From assembly GCF_900496995.4 (NCBI RefSeq), contig NC_044006.1, positions 59,999,204-60,063,203 of the forward strand: a DNA stretch of 64,000 nucleotides, read 5' to 3'. The notes below the pieces were generated by a model. That model ran no database searches. It saw only the letters and a program-made list of their open reading frames with translations, and was not told where the DNA came from. The position numbers were made by a program, and so were the translations under genes. Source of the stretch: Aquila chrysaetos chrysaetos. Taxonomy: Eukaryota; Chordata; Aves; Accipitriformes; Accipitridae. Shown piece by piece: positions 39,040 through 51,386 of the stretch. Within the stretch, counting starts at the first letter, position 1. Each line of letters starts with the position of its first letter.

Positions 39040-40130
39040 CCTCATGGATACTGATGAAGCAGTAGATGTGCTATATGTCTGCATCAGCGACATTCATTAC
39101 ATACTCAGCATGAGGTTCTCATCACTAAGCTGAGGAAATACTGTGTAGGTGGGTCATGAGTGGGTAAGCTATTGCCTCTGAAGTAATTCTCAAAAACTAA
39201 GTATCAGTTGTGTACTATCAAACCAGGAGGATGTTTCAAGTAGGTTCCTGAAGGGTTCTGATCTCAGCTACATTCTATTAAATAGGTTAATGGACAAATT
39301 GGATAAGGAAATAAAAGGTCATAAAATTAGCAAATGACTACAAGAAACAAGGAGATAGTTAAAAGCATTTTGAAGAACAGAATAGGAATTAAAAGATAAT
39401 CTGGAAAAATCAGAGATGGCCTAAAATCAGTAAGGTAAAATTCAACAGACAAGTGCAAAGTACTACCCAGAGGAAGCAGAGCTCAAATCCTCAAATAAGA
39501 ATAGATAAGGGATAACTAGGAAGCAATATGTTTTGAAAGGTTATGAGGATTACATAGCATTACAGACTTAAGTAGTGGTCAATACTGTGGTGAAGGTGAA
39601 AAAGCAGGCAAACCTCAATGTGGGGTGTATTAAAAGAGAATTTTACATAGTCTGCAGAAGATGCATAGCAGGAGGCCTTGTCTGGGACAACTAGAGAAAC
39701 AGGCTAACAAAATGGACGGTCAAGAAGAGAACAGCAAGACCAACAACAGTTTTAGAAAGCATAGTCTGTTAAGAAATTTGATTAATTTAGCCCAGAGAAA
39801 GGAAGAAAAAGAGTAAGTCAAAGTGGTCTTTTGCAGACAAATGCTAGCTTATGGTGATTGCGCTCTGAGAAGAAGAAAGCAAAGAACCAAAGAAAGTAAA
39901 GACTTTGGTATAGTAGGGAACCCCCTCACCCTACACTTGGTGCTAAGGTGATGAAACCTGGAACAAGGTAGTTGCCTCTGGAGTCTACCTGACTGGAAGT
40001 TCTCTGAGAGAAAGGTAGATAAACTCCTGCTAGAGACAGCTGTGCTCTACATAATGCTGCCGCAATGCAGGAGTGCTGTACTGGGTAACCTCTGTGAGAT
40101 TCCTTCTGTCTCAATGTTTCTAAGAAAATA
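39040..40130 (+). mobile_element. ancient amniote-type CR1, reverse-transcriptase to 3' end
   Basis: Heavily mutated but collinear with old CR1 ORF2. In order it has GATGAAGCAGTAGATGTGCTATAT, CTCATCACTAAGCTGAGGAAATACTG, AGGATGTTTCAAGTAGGTTCCTG, GGACAAATTGGATAAGG followed by CATAAAATTAGCAAATGAC, and AAATTCAACAGACAAGTGCAAAGTACTACCC. Then come CAATACTGTGGTGAAGG, the GGTGTATTAAAAGAG segment, and the 3' GGTAACCTCTGTGAGATTCC. It resembles CR1 types shared with turtles and crocodilians more than bird-specific ones. No reading frame survives. Confidence 0.8.
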
Positions 40131-43100
40131 TCCAGTGGGTTTGAACTTCTCACTATAAGTGAACATTAATTGACAGTTAAGCTCTTGCTGCTGCTTCCAT
40201 CAGCTTCTAAGTAAGAACTTTTGTACTCTGCATTTTGGCTATTTCGTATTTCTCTGAAATATTTAGGTGATGGCTTTAATTCATTTGTGAGAGGAAACAA
40301 GAGAACTAAGGAAGCCTAGTTTCAAATGGATTTGTGTTCACTCTGTCTCTCACCCTCTGCTGCAATAAACCCAGCATCTCTCCTAGCCCCTGTGTACTCT
40401 TTGCATCACACCTTAAAGCCTTGTGGCACTGTGCCCACCACCAACAGTGCTACCAGCTCGCCCTTGACTTTCTGAGTTCTCCCCCACTAGCCCCCTCTGC
40501 TGTTCCCTGTCTATTGGGTAGGGAGGCAGCAGCACATGCTCCAGTTGTTTTGGGGTATATTTACACTTACTAGCTAACATGAGCGGCCAAATGAAAGACC
40601 AGAGGCAATGTAACTCTTGAACTCACTCTGCAGCTTTCTCCCCAGCGCGAAAATGAACATGGGTTGCTTTCTTTGACCCAGCTGTGAGTTTCACAACATT
40701 TGTAGATGCCTGCAGAAACTTTGAGATCTTCGCACTGCTGTCAGAATTAGCTGAAATGAACTAAGGGGATCAGAAATTATTGGCAGACAGAAAGGACTCA
40801 TCAGACAGACAAAAAATATGACTGCAAGAACATGATTTCTTTAGGTAATCAAGCTAAAAGTAAGAGTACTTTTATTTTAAAAACACTTTATTTTTCTTGT
40901 GGTTTTGAATACCATAAGCAATGATTTTGATAAACATTTTGTTTCTGTTTTGTGAGAGAAATACAACACATCATTCTCAAAGTTTTAGCACTTATTCTTC
41001 CTGACTATACTCTGAATATCACCTAATTAGCTTAGGATACAAATTAATAAGTAACTGAGTCTTTCAATACATTTCACAGCTACAACAGTTTTTCCTTTGT
41101 TCCAATTGGTTTAAACAATGCAATAATTCTGATGCATCTAGCATTTCAAATAGTTCAGATAAACCAAGATCTTTTTGTATAGGTCGTACTTGGAGAAAGT
41201 AGGTTACGCTTACTCTAGTCTTTTAAAAACTGCTAACATTTTGCACTGCTATTTTTTCTACACTGTAATTAGAGTCAGATTGAGCTCACGTGACATCTAA
41301 ATGCAAACTTCTAGCCTGATAGGTAATACAATCAATCGAGACCTTCATGTACAGGTACTTTGCATGCAGCAATGGTGATAGTTGTAACAACTCAGCAATA
41401 TGCAGGACAGTGGTCAGATGCCTCTTGATTCCTCGCTGCTGGATGGCTTGAAGCAGCACCTCTGGCAGAACTGAGGCAGAAGCAGAGGAAACATTATTCA
41501 GTCACAGTAATCTTGTGTCTCAGGGACTCCCAGTCCATTTTCACATTGTACTGGTCACAGCTGAACAGCTTTCTGACACAATCAACTGATTACAAATGAC
41601 AGGCCAGAATCATCAGTGCATTTTAATATTAAAATAAAAATACAATGATCAAAGGTTCCTACATCTCTTCCAATCCTTGGTAACATCATGTAAATAAAAT
41701 ATTTGGTGGATTTCTTTAATCTAAGAGGATACTATCTTTCCATATTGCCAGTGCCCTGGATCTTGGCAATGAATGGTAGGCTTTAGGTCCCGCAGCATAG
41801 TTTTTGCAAAGCTGTAAGGTGATGCACATTTGCAATGGCTTTAAAATCTGTTTGTGCCTCATTTTGGACCTGGCTGCACACAATAGCTGCTTGGGAGCAG
41901 GTCTGAACTGACTGCAGGAGGAAGCCCTAGAGGATAAAGAAAGGCTCTTTGAACCCTCTGCGATGCAGCTGTACATGACCGAACAATGACTCTGGCACCC
42001 TTAATGAGAAAGTCCTCCAGCTAACCTCTCATGCTCTCCCTCTGACTTGGTAGCACAGAGAGCACAAATACAGAGCAAACTGATGAGACAGGAAAAAGAG
42101 AGCCTTCTGACTCTGAGATAAGGGAGACACTTCCAGCAGTTGGAGTTGTGCTGTAACCCATTTGGGTCTTTGCTCCTGGCAAACTTTCGGGTTAAGAACA
42201 ACAGCTTCTGGGGGTGTTAGTGAGGGACAAGGGGGCGGGGGAGCCGTGGGTGCTACTAGAAAAGGGTATTTGGAAGGACCATGAGGAGACCAGGACATAG
42301 AAGGAACTTGATATGCAAGTACATTAAAGGGATATTTGATTATCCTGAGAACGTGTGAACATGGCCATTTAGCAGGCCTTGTGCAATTTAGATAGGTATT
42401 AGTAGTCAGGCTACAGTAGGGGAAGCGAATTCCCATCAGGGAACTGACCTTTCCTTTAGAGCAGTCTTTGACAGTCAGTACAGAGAATCAGCACAGGCAC
42501 ACCGTTAAAAAAAAAAACTTGTTTATTTATGTTGCCACTGATATCTCCCCATGTAACTGATCCCATGTTAGCCTAGCTCAGTCCTGACAGCTGCTCCTAT
42601 CAAAAGCCCCGGTTCCCACTTATCCACAGCAAACGATGCATCTTTAGGTATTTGTTCAGTGCAGACTTGGAAGCACAGACTCCCTGTGCTGTGCTAAACT
42701 GTAAATACCAGCTTCTGAGTTGCTCAGTATATGCAGTTTCTAAATAATCTCACAGGCTCTTCACTTGAGGGAAAGTTCAGTACAAGTAAATTATTCTTAA
42801 GCAGTGAATATCCTCCTTAACTGCATGCAGTGAGAAAAAAAAAAAAGTATTTATAACTTTCTCTCTTATCTACATGATATTATAATTATTAAAGGTGACC
42901 ATGGGCAAAGATATAGTGCATTACATCACTAGGATATATGGACTGCAAACATAATTTACACTTAGCTATATTAGAATGACTATTCCTTTAAGTATCGTTC
43001 CAAATAAGTCTAAAATAAGAGTATGCCTTAAGGAGCAGATATATCTTGTCGGTGGTTTAAAATTAGATCATATATTCTGCATGACTGAAATCTGCTCCTT

Positions 43101-43719
43101 ATAGGATGTGCATGCACATGTGTGTGGGGGAGAAAGAAAAAAAAAAAGGATCCTCTTTTTACTACTCTTTTCATCTGCACTTTTGAATTCCAAAATGGAG
43201 TTTTATATTAAACCAGAATGGAAGTAATTGTAATTAGGAAATTTTGCTGTGGACTACGTCCTCCAAAATTCACCCTTTGCTAACAGCCTCCTGTCACAAG
43301 CCCCTCATCCGACAGTAAGATACTGAGCAGGTGAATACTTCTGCCAAAGAAAATGCACAAAAAGTTAAACATATGTTTAAATGCTTTGCTAAACTTGATC
43401 CATATTACTGATCATGATGGCCCCACAACTGATGGCTTATCTGGAAAATCCTAACTACATCTTCAATGCATTTGTGTTTTTCCAAAGGTGGTTTCAGTAG
43501 AGCAGGAGGAAAGCTAGGTGATCAGCCAGCGCTGCTTTGGCCCCATGCAGGTGCTCTGCAGGTCAGCGTTGAAAGCCACTGGATTAAGGGCTTAGTTTTG
43601 AAGAGAGGAGTAGGAATTAGCATCGTGGAGTTAAAACACCAAGGGAAAAAAGGAGGAAAGATTATGGTTACAGAAATACAACCAGCCAGCCACTGTAGCT
43701 GAAGGGAGAGGGAAGCGGC
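40131..43719. other. unique DNA immediately upstream of the CpG island
   Basis: AT-rich, no gene or repeat family recognised. Poly-A runs occur at about 42,507, 42,837 and 43,137. Proximal regulatory elements for GPR158 could lie here, but nothing specific is visible. Confidence 0.5.
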
Positions 43720-44342
43720 TCAGTTCCCATTACGGCGGGATGCACTCCGTGTCTGGGCTGTTCTGTGGCACGGGTGAGGTGAGGGAGACACGTGGGGCGG
43801 CCCACGCGAGGCGCCCGGGGAATGCAGCAGCACTTGCGGACCACAGGGGTGTCTTGGCTGTGGGCCCAGAAGCCCCAGAAGAGAAAGTTGCCCATTCCCA
43901 CCCAAACATCACGCCCTCCACCAAACGCCTCCCTTCTCCCTCCCGGGACAGCCCGGCTGGCCCCACGCGTCCCGGGGGAAGCCGAGGAGCGGGCCCGTGC
44001 CCTCCCTGCCACCCTCCTCCAGCACCGCTTGAGGCAAGAGCACCTTGCTCACGGCGGCACGCAGCCCACCCTCCGCGGATCATCGCTGTAGCCGCCTTCC
44101 CCTAGAGCGCCGGGCTTCTCCCGTCGTCATCCCCCCCGCCCCACAGCGGGCCGGGAGGCGGAGATATTTTTAACACCGGCACCCCCCTCCGCCCCTCAGC
44201 CCCAACGGCCGCTGCCCGGCGGCGGTTCCCGCCGGATCGCCCCCCTGCGCATAGGCGCGGGGCGCCGCTCCACGCCCGGCCAGCAGGTGTCGCTGCCACA
44301 CTCCCCGGGCAAACCCCGCGCCGCGCTGCACCGCACCGGCCC

Positions 44343-44370
44343 GGGGGCGGCGGGGGCGGCGGGGGCGGCG
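44343..44370 (+). repeat. GGGGGCGGC 9-base tandem repeat, G-quadruplex-capable
   Basis: About three head-to-tail copies of GGGGGCGGC, preceded by GG and followed by GCGG. The G-strand has several runs of four or five guanines separated by short loops, which is compatible with a G-quadruplex. It lies in the GPR158 CpG island about 0.9 kb upstream of the start codon. Confidence 0.75.
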
Positions 44371-44654
44371 CGGTGGAGCCCCCCCTCCCCCCGCGGGCCG
44401 GTTCCCCGCCCGCGACCCCCGCCTCTCGGCCGAGGGGAAAGCGGAGCGGCTGCCGGTGCAGCGGGCGGCTCCCCCGCCTCCACCCCGAGCTGAGCCGGCG
44501 GCAGGTGAAGCGAGGTGCCTCGACGCCTCTCCGCGGCGGCGGCGGCACCGCCTCCCTCAGCGCCGCACGGCGCCGTCCTCCTGCCCCGTGAATGGCTGCC
44601 GGCTGACTGACAGGCGAGGCGGCCACACAGGGCGGCAGCTGCCTGGCGTACACC

Positions 44655-44660
44655 TATAAG
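44655..44660 (+). promoter_or_regulatory. possible TATA-like element (TATAAG) inside the CpG island
   Basis: An isolated TATAAG, in the context ACACCTATAAGGGCC, sits in otherwise GC-only sequence about 640 bases upstream of the GPR158 ATG. If used, initiation would be expected 25-35 bases downstream, near 44,685. This is position-based inference only; dispersed initiation is as likely in a CpG island. Confidence 0.2.
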
Positions 44661-45301
44661 GGCCGGCGGGGAAGGGGTGCCGGGCGGTGAGGGGCTGCCC
44701 GCGGCGGAGCTGCCCGGTGAGCGGCCGCCCGCAGCCGGGGCGGGGGTCCTCGCTCGGAGAGCCGAGCGGCTCGCGGAGGCGGGCGCCCGCCCGCCCGCTC
44801 CCCGGCAGCAGCCCCGCCTGCCTAGCCCCGCCGATCTCCGCAGCAAGTGGCAGTCCCGCGCCGCGGGCCACCCCCCCCCCCCTCCGGCAGCGGCGCCCGA
44901 AGGATGCGGAGCGGCGGAGCGCGGGCGGCGGCGGGGCGCCGCGGGGGGACCCGCCGCTGCGCCGGGCGCGGGCGCCGCCGCCCCTGCGGGCTGCGCCGGG
45001 CGGCAGCTCAGTGAGCGCGGTGGCGCGCGGCGGGAGGAGGCGCAGGCGGGCTCGCCGCTGCCGTCGCCGGAGGGGCTGCGAGCCGCTCCGCGCCGGCGGT
45101 GGGGCTGCGCGGCGCCCCGCGCTGGGGAAGGCGCGGGCGGCGCCGCCGCCGCCACAGGTGACTCGCGGGCCGGGGGCCGCTTTCCGTCCCGCTGCCGCTC
45201 GGCCGCCCCTGCGCGTTCGTGCCCCTGCGCCGCGGGCCGCCTGCGCGAAGCCCGTCTTCAGCCGCTTCGCCGTGCCTGCGTGACCGGGAGCGCCGGGGGA
45301 C

Positions 45302-46173
45302 ATGGCTTTGCTCCGGCTCCTTCTCCTCTTGCTCCTCGCCCAGCGGGGGCTCGGTGCTGCCGCCGGCCAAGGGCAGGCGGTGCGCGGCCGGGAGCGGGCG
45401 CTCAGAGGGAGGCAGCCTATTTACAACCACATCAAGAGCCGGGAGCCTCCGCCGGCCCCGCGGAGCCGCTCTACGGAGAGCACCATCTTGGCGCAGCGGC
45501 TCGCCGAGGAGGTGCCCCAGGACGTGGCCTCGTTCCTCTACACGGGCGACTCCCGGGAGCTGCGGCGTGCCAACTGCTCCGGGCGGTACGAGCTGGCCAG
45601 CCTCGCCGGCAAGTCGCGCTTCACCTCGCACCCCACCCTGCACGGGGCCCTGGACACCCTCACCCACGCCACCAACTTCCTCAACATGATCCTCCAGAGC
45701 AATAAGTCGCGGGAGCAGAACTTGCAGGAGGACCTGGAGTGGTACCGCGCCTTGATCAGGAGCCTGCTGGAGGGGGACCCCAACATCTCCAGGGCAGCTA
45801 TCACTTTCAGCACAGAGCCTTTCTCCTCCACCCCGCAGGTTTTCCTCCAGGCCAGCAGGCACGAGAGCCAGGTCCTCCTGCAGGACTTGTCCTCCTCGGC
45901 TCACCGCCTGGCCAATGCCTCTGTGGAAACAGAGTGGTTCCACAGCTTGAAGCGCAAGTGGAGGCCACATCTGCACAGGAAGGTCTTAAACACGGGCCCC
46001 AAAACTTTGGAGAACAGCTGGAAGAGGCGGGAGAGCTTCACTGCCGATAAGAACCACATCAGGTGGTCCTCGCCTTACCTGGAGTGTGAGAATGGGAATT
46101 ACAAACCCGGCTGGCTAGTGACTCTCTCGGCGGCTTTCTATGGGCTGCGGGCAAACCTCCTCCCCGAGTTCAG
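45302..46173 (+). CDS. GPR158: GPR158 coding exon 1 (metabotropic glycine receptor, N-terminus)
   Basis: GPR158 is an orphan-type class C GPCR of neurons. It binds glycine through an extracellular Cache domain and signals through RGS7-Gbeta5. This exon encodes residues 1-290 plus two bases of codon 291. Residues 1 to about 20 are a Leu-rich signal peptide (MALLRLLLLL start), about 21-57 a basic, low-complexity linker, and about 58-290 the Cache region. Stretches typical of GPR158 include TILAQRLAEEVP (61-72), LDTLTHATNFLN (117-128) and YLECENGNYKPGW (259-271). S163/R164 and Y259/E261 line up, from memory, with human glycine-contact residues S172/R173 and Y269/E271. N-glycosylation sequons are at N91, N134, N161 and N205. 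The ATG has G at -3 and +4 and follows the CpG island. The exon ends at a CAG|gtagga donor, phase 2; reading through meets TAG at once. GPR179 is the only close alternative and fits less well. Confidence 0.95.
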
Positions 46174-49100
46174 GTAGGAGGAGTGTTCCTCTGCTTGCTT
46201 TCTATCGAGAAGGGTGTAGGATGGGGTTTTGGTTCTGCCCCCCTCCTAGGGAAGGCATGCTGTGGCTCTGGAGTGACCTGATCGACCCTTGCCAGATGGG
46301 CTGCTCAGTCACGCCGCAGAGCAACCTCAGGCCTTCCTGTTGAGCTCTTACCTTTGTGTGCCTTAGGGAGCTGTTGCTCGGTAAAAGAGTCGCTTTCATC
46401 TCCATCTGTAAGACAGCATTTGCTTTACCTGCTCCCATTGAAACAGGTGTGCATGTGGGTTACGTTCCTGGTGTGCTTCTGGTGGGGAAAGAAGAGCAGC
46501 AGTTGCCAGTTGTAGTTTATTTCTGACTGCAAAAAGAAAATGTTTACTGAGGTGTTATTTCTTACTACGCTGCGTAATTAAACCTAGCTTGACCTCAGCT
46601 ATGATTTTAACCAGCTGGGAAACAAGACTTTTATGCCGGTAAACTGTGATTTCTAGTCTCCAGAGCACATCCACTGTGGGGTGCTCGAGCCTGGTCCGTG
46701 GTCAGTATGATTGTAGGTAAATAAGTGTTTGAGACTGCAGTTCTGTCATAGTGCATGTGGCTATAACCTGAACTGGCAGTAGGAAAGCTTTCCTTAGGAC
46801 ACCCCCTGGTTACATAGCTGTGGAGCTGCTACCTGGCATACGTAAAGAATTGCTTATTTTTTTTATTGCTGTTACCACCAGGACTCTGCCACTGGGCTGC
46901 AGCTAGCAGAGAGGAGGATATAAAAAGGTCTGGTCTTGTGTCGTTGTATTTTGACAGCAAAGAGGGATTTCTCCAAAGAATGAGAGCAACCTGTGGGGTA
47001 TGAGATGCCAGATTTTCCCACTGGCACTTCTGTGGTGGGGCTCACCGGTAACTCTATCCCTTGGGGAATGTGCACTGCCCACAAGCAGCTGGTATTCCTC
47101 AGGGCATGAGAGAGGAGCACAGAATTTGCTTTGTGCTGTGAATCACTAGGTAAAGATAGACAAGAACACAGCAGACACTGAAGAGATTTTGCCACACCTA
47201 GGTGTCGAGGCAATAGTGTTTATGAATACTGGTTTTCTTGGCTTAGTCTGAAATCCAGTGGGATCAAATAGGTGTGAATGCAGTCATGCATCCTTGGGGG
47301 GGGGGAGGGAACCAAACAAAACCCAAACAAACCAAACTGTTGAATAAAGAGTGGCTGCTTATTTCTCAATTGAATTACCTTTTGCCCTGAAATTTTCACA
47401 CTTATGGGGCTGGTAGGGTTAAGGTAAAATGAGCTCATCTGCAGGCTGTTTGTTGCTGAGTTTGTCTCAAGACCAAAACCCAAGAATAGCTCTACTGCAG
47501 AGCTCTTCTGGACCCTAGCAGGGGGTCCAGAAAAGTTCAGGAAACTTCTCATAGGTCATTGAAATACAGTGTTTCACACTTCATGAACTTCAGGATGCAG
47601 ATGAAAGCTAGTGTAGGCTGATACTCTCTTGTTGGGGATAGAGGTTCACATAACCTGAAGAACCACCAGGCTGGGGGTGGTATGGCAGCCACTAACCAGC
47701 TATCTGAGAATTTAGATCCTGATATAAAGCTTTAACTTAACTAAGCTTCAGTCTTGACTTCAGAGAAGAGGAGAGACATGTCCTCTAAGCAGAAGAGTGT
47801 AAAGCTTCAATCTCAGCTCTGTGCTGAGATCCTGTGATGCCAGGAAGCATCTCAGTGGTACAGGTTTCTGCTGTGGTAGCTCTGGTGTGCAGAACACACC
47901 AGGTCCATTTTGGAGTAACCCTGGCCAACCAAGGCAACCAGTAGAGGTCCTCCTGGGTGCAGTACAAAGTACTGCCTTCACTTCCTCAGCTTCCCAGCCT
48001 CTGTTTACCATGTGGGAGTCACTTCAGTTGAATAAATAGAATAACCTGTTGTAACTCTGATACTTCAAAGGGCACCCGCTAAGCACATCTAAGTTCGGAG
48101 AACCTCCTTTTATTTGGAAGATCTTGTAATGGGGTATGCTGTGCAAGTTCAAAGTGTTGTATTGCTGTTGTACTGAACAGTTAGGACAAAGCTAACAAAG
48201 TTTTGTTGTATCAAAACTAGAGATGAGTTGGTAAACATTTCTGAGAAAATGGGCCAGTAAGTTTTTGGTAACTGAATAAGGAAGCAGGTGGAAGAACTAT
48301 ATGCACATACGCATATATATACACACACAAACACGCACATATTCTGGCAAGGCTAAATGATAGTTCCTGTCTTCCTGGTTTGAGGTATGTTACATGAAAG
48401 ATGGGCTTCTAATAAAAGCTTATTATTTGGGATATTGAAAAAGTAACTCTGCAGCTACATAGGAAATACTATAAACAAAATACACTTCTCCTAAGACTTG
48501 TGGGATGTCTTAATATTTGCACAATATTTTCTATAATTGATGGTCACAAGCCTCGGTGTGAGTTCTTAAGAGAAGAAATGGTTTAAAGTATAAGCATGTG
48601 ATATAATAAAAATGTGACATCTAATGTTATTAGAACATTAGTATTAATTACTTTAAGGTGCCTCTTGAAATAAGTTTTATTTGCCCTCACCATCTGTCTT
48701 TGAGTGACACAATGGTTTAACTTCAAATTCCTGTTTAAGGCCCAAATGGTAAAAAGCAGTATGTATTAACCTCCATCTTTTGAGAAAGCTACAATGGTTC
48801 TCCCAACACAGGATCTCTGAACCATCTGTTAGGAACGTGTTAATGGATCGGTTTACGTGCTCTTTCCATTTAATAGTCTAGCATAAGGTCATTGAAGGTA
48901 ATTTAATGCATGTCCCTTTAATACTCTTCTAACAGTTTATGTACTTTCTTCTTTGCTGACATTAGGTTTATGGCATGGTACATTAGGGTAAGAGACATTG
49001 AGGAACACATTATCTCCAGGGAAGAGAGTTCTTACAGATTACAGAAGGAAAGCCGTTGCTCCTGCTTCTTGGTGTCTCATCTGTTGCAGTAACAGATGGG

Positions 49101-50184
49101 TATGTCATGTGGTGTAGCAATGGAAAGAGTTTAATGAAGGCAATACCAATAATTACTACTGGTTATGTTCAATACATGCTACTACTGCAGTGCTGTTGTC
49201 AATGACATTCTGAGAGTGCAGCAAAAAAACCAAACAAAAAAAAGCTTTGTTCTTTATGTTATGAAGGGTTATAGTGCCTTCTGCCAGAGGAAGTGAGTGT
49301 TACAGGCAGGGGGCTCTCACAAACAGCTTGCTATCTGTCTTTAATTTCACTACCCACCCTCTGACCCCCTTCCCAAGAGATGACAGCCAAACTGTCCAAA
49401 GTGAAGGCCAAGGAAGGCAAGAGAATATGGTTGTTTAAGTTGTCTTGCCAAGGCTAGCACTGTAGGCCAATACTGAGATGAAATGGAGAAACCAAAGACA
49501 ACTTGATAAACAGAAGCTGTTGAGGCCCAGCGGGACCACATTAGCCCAGTGCAATGCTAAGCAAGTGGTGCTGACTGTCCACAGCTTCTTAGCAGTGCTT
49601 GCTGGTGTTTTGTTGTCTCCATTCACGGGTCTTTGGTCTACCCAAAGTGCAGGGAGAGAACTTTACCACCTGCTTACAAAATACAGTGTAGGCGCTCATT
49701 CAGAAATGAGGATCCACAGAGAGTAGAGGTAATCACTTGGTGATATTAATCATTCCTTTATCCTTTCTTAAAAAGTCTAAGATGATGCAGTTTGCAGCTG
49801 GAATTCACCATCTTATGTGCCTAATCGCTCTACAACTCTAGTGCTGCAGAGGGTAGATGATAGCGTTTGTCACTGATCTTCTGTGACCCTCCTCTGCTAC
49901 CTCCTATTACACAATGAGAATGAATCATATTCCATGGCACATGGTGATCCAGCTGGTCTCTTTGCAGCCCTACAGTGGAAGTGGAAATGTGTGAGAAGCT
50001 GCATGTTGTGAGTACATTTCCTTCTCTAAAAGTATTTGCTTGGCCCCTGGAGAGGAAACGGGAGGTTTTCATTGCTTTAGCAGTCTAGGAGGCCAGTGGG
50101 GAGGATCACTCCTTGATCTGGAAGAAAGATGTGCAAGTAGTTAGCTACTAGGAACATACAAGTTTAAGGAAAAAAAAAAAAAAA
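46174..50184. other. intronic unique DNA
   Basis: No exon or recognised repeat family. Contains a G-run at about 47,297-47,308, a CA/TA-rich dinucleotide tract at about 48,297-48,345 and, at its right end, a poly-A run (about 50,170-50,187). Confidence 0.55.
48297..48345. repeat. imperfect (TA)n/(CA)n tract
   Basis: An alternating purine-pyrimidine tract of ATAT, ACAC and GCAC words in intron 1. Confidence 0.75.
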
Positions 50185-50187
50185 AAA
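50170..50187 (+). repeat. poly-A tract
   Basis: About 18 consecutive A on the plus strand, directly before the ancient minus-strand CR1. That CR1's own 3' end lies on this side, so the tract is not obviously its tail. Confidence 0.85.
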
Positions 50188-50790
50188 GTCCTCAGAAGTC
50201 ATTGAGTTGATCTCCTGCTGTCACAAGCCCACTTAATGTCATCAGCTGACCAATCTCCATCTTAAAGTAGGTAAGTTTCCCTCTTGACTTGCCACTTCAC
50301 TGGCATGCCAGGCCTAATGGTTGCATAGCTTCTGTTTCTGATCTAAATTTATTCACAGTCAGTTCTCATCCATTTATTCCTGTTCCAGAACTGCTTTCTA
50401 TCTGAAATAGCACTCTTCACTGATGTTTACTGCCCTGACCTATTTATAGGCAGCAGTCCCTTTTCCACCTTTGTTTACTAGACTACACAAACCAGCTTTC
50501 TTTAGTCTCCTGTTATAAGCTCTCTGTTGCCATGGTCCCTCTTCTCAAGTCTTGTTCCAGTATTTCTTGAATGCTGTTAGTCAGATTCATGTGCAATGCT
50601 TCAGCCTTGTGCAATGACATCAGTTATCCCCAAACTCTGATGAATGAATTGCTGCTTTTGCAGTTCAAAATGTTCTCTTGCGTGCTGTTCTCATTTTCTT
50701 TAATGTTGTGTTGTAATATGTCAACATCTTGGGAACTGGTCATCACTCGCACTATTTTTCATCTAGGAGGCCAGGATATCTTTAGGATAC
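50185..50790 (-). mobile_element. ancient CR1 3' part, minus strand
   Basis: Follows the reverse complement of old CR1 3' sequence. It has GCCCTGACCTATTTATAGGCAGCAGTCCC, then TTTGTTTACTAGACTACACAAACCAGCTTTCTTTAGTCTCCTGTTATAAGC, then GTTCCAGTATTTCTTGAATGC. It is strongly diverged with no reading frame. Edges are approximate. Confidence 0.65.
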
Positions 50791-51386
50791 AAGGATGTTT
50801 TTTTCCCTCCCACCGTGTTCCAACAAGGCCAGGTAGTTTTTTCACCAAATCCAGGGCAGTATTTGCAATCTTTTTTAAGGACTATTGGGAGAATGCAATG
50901 GAATAATGGCTGTTTTGGCAGAAAGGTACAAAATTGGCAAGCTGAGTAAGTTGGGGTTTTTTGTTTGTTTTTGTTTTTTTGAACCATGATGTGTTCTGGA
51001 ACATTTGCAGATAACTTCATTCTGAAGTTTCGCTGAATCAAGTGTTACCTCATCATATTTTTTTGTCTTCCTGACATTTGGTACTTCTCTCAATTATTGG
51101 AAAGGTATTCCTTGGTGCAAAGATTAATCTTTATTGCACAGTTAAATTTAGCTGTTTCTTCCCTAAAGGCAGTGTAATGTAGTGATTTCCACTGTACTAT
51201 TAACAATGACTCAGACCACTCCAGTGTTAGGCCATAATGGGGCTTTTAGTTAAGGAAACATTACTGAAGGCAAATTAAACCATGGAGGTAGAAGTATATA
51301 TGACAAATAAGTAATTTCTTAGGGAATATATGTGATTTCATCTTCTGCTAAATATTTCACAGCTATTAAGTTGTTTGGTGAAATAA

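Larger units (their letters stand above)
43720..45960 (+). promoter_or_regulatory. CpG island with the GPR158 promoter, 5' leader and exon 1
   Basis: Base composition changes abruptly from AT-rich to very GC-rich near 43.7 kb and returns to average after about 46 kb. CpG is frequent throughout, densest at 44.1-45.3 kb, with many GC-box-like GGGCGG/CCGCCC elements. This is the form of a housekeeping-style, TATA-poor vertebrate promoter, though the gene itself is neuronal. The transcription start cannot be fixed by eye; it should lie between about 44.2 and 45.25 kb. Long open frames here on both strands result from GC-richness, not from coding. Confidence 0.85.

Noticed and set aside
44196-45705. 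Very long overlapping open frames on both strands (for example 44,677-45,705 plus, 342 codons; 44,196-45,155 minus, 319 codons)
   Set aside because: They lie in the CpG island, where stop codons (AT-rich) are rare. Their translations are Ala/Arg/Gly/Pro low complexity, and the plus-strand one runs out of frame over GPR158 exon 1.
48297-48345. CA/TA tract as a CRISPR-like or tandem array
   Set aside because: It is a plain degenerate dinucleotide microsatellite without spacers.
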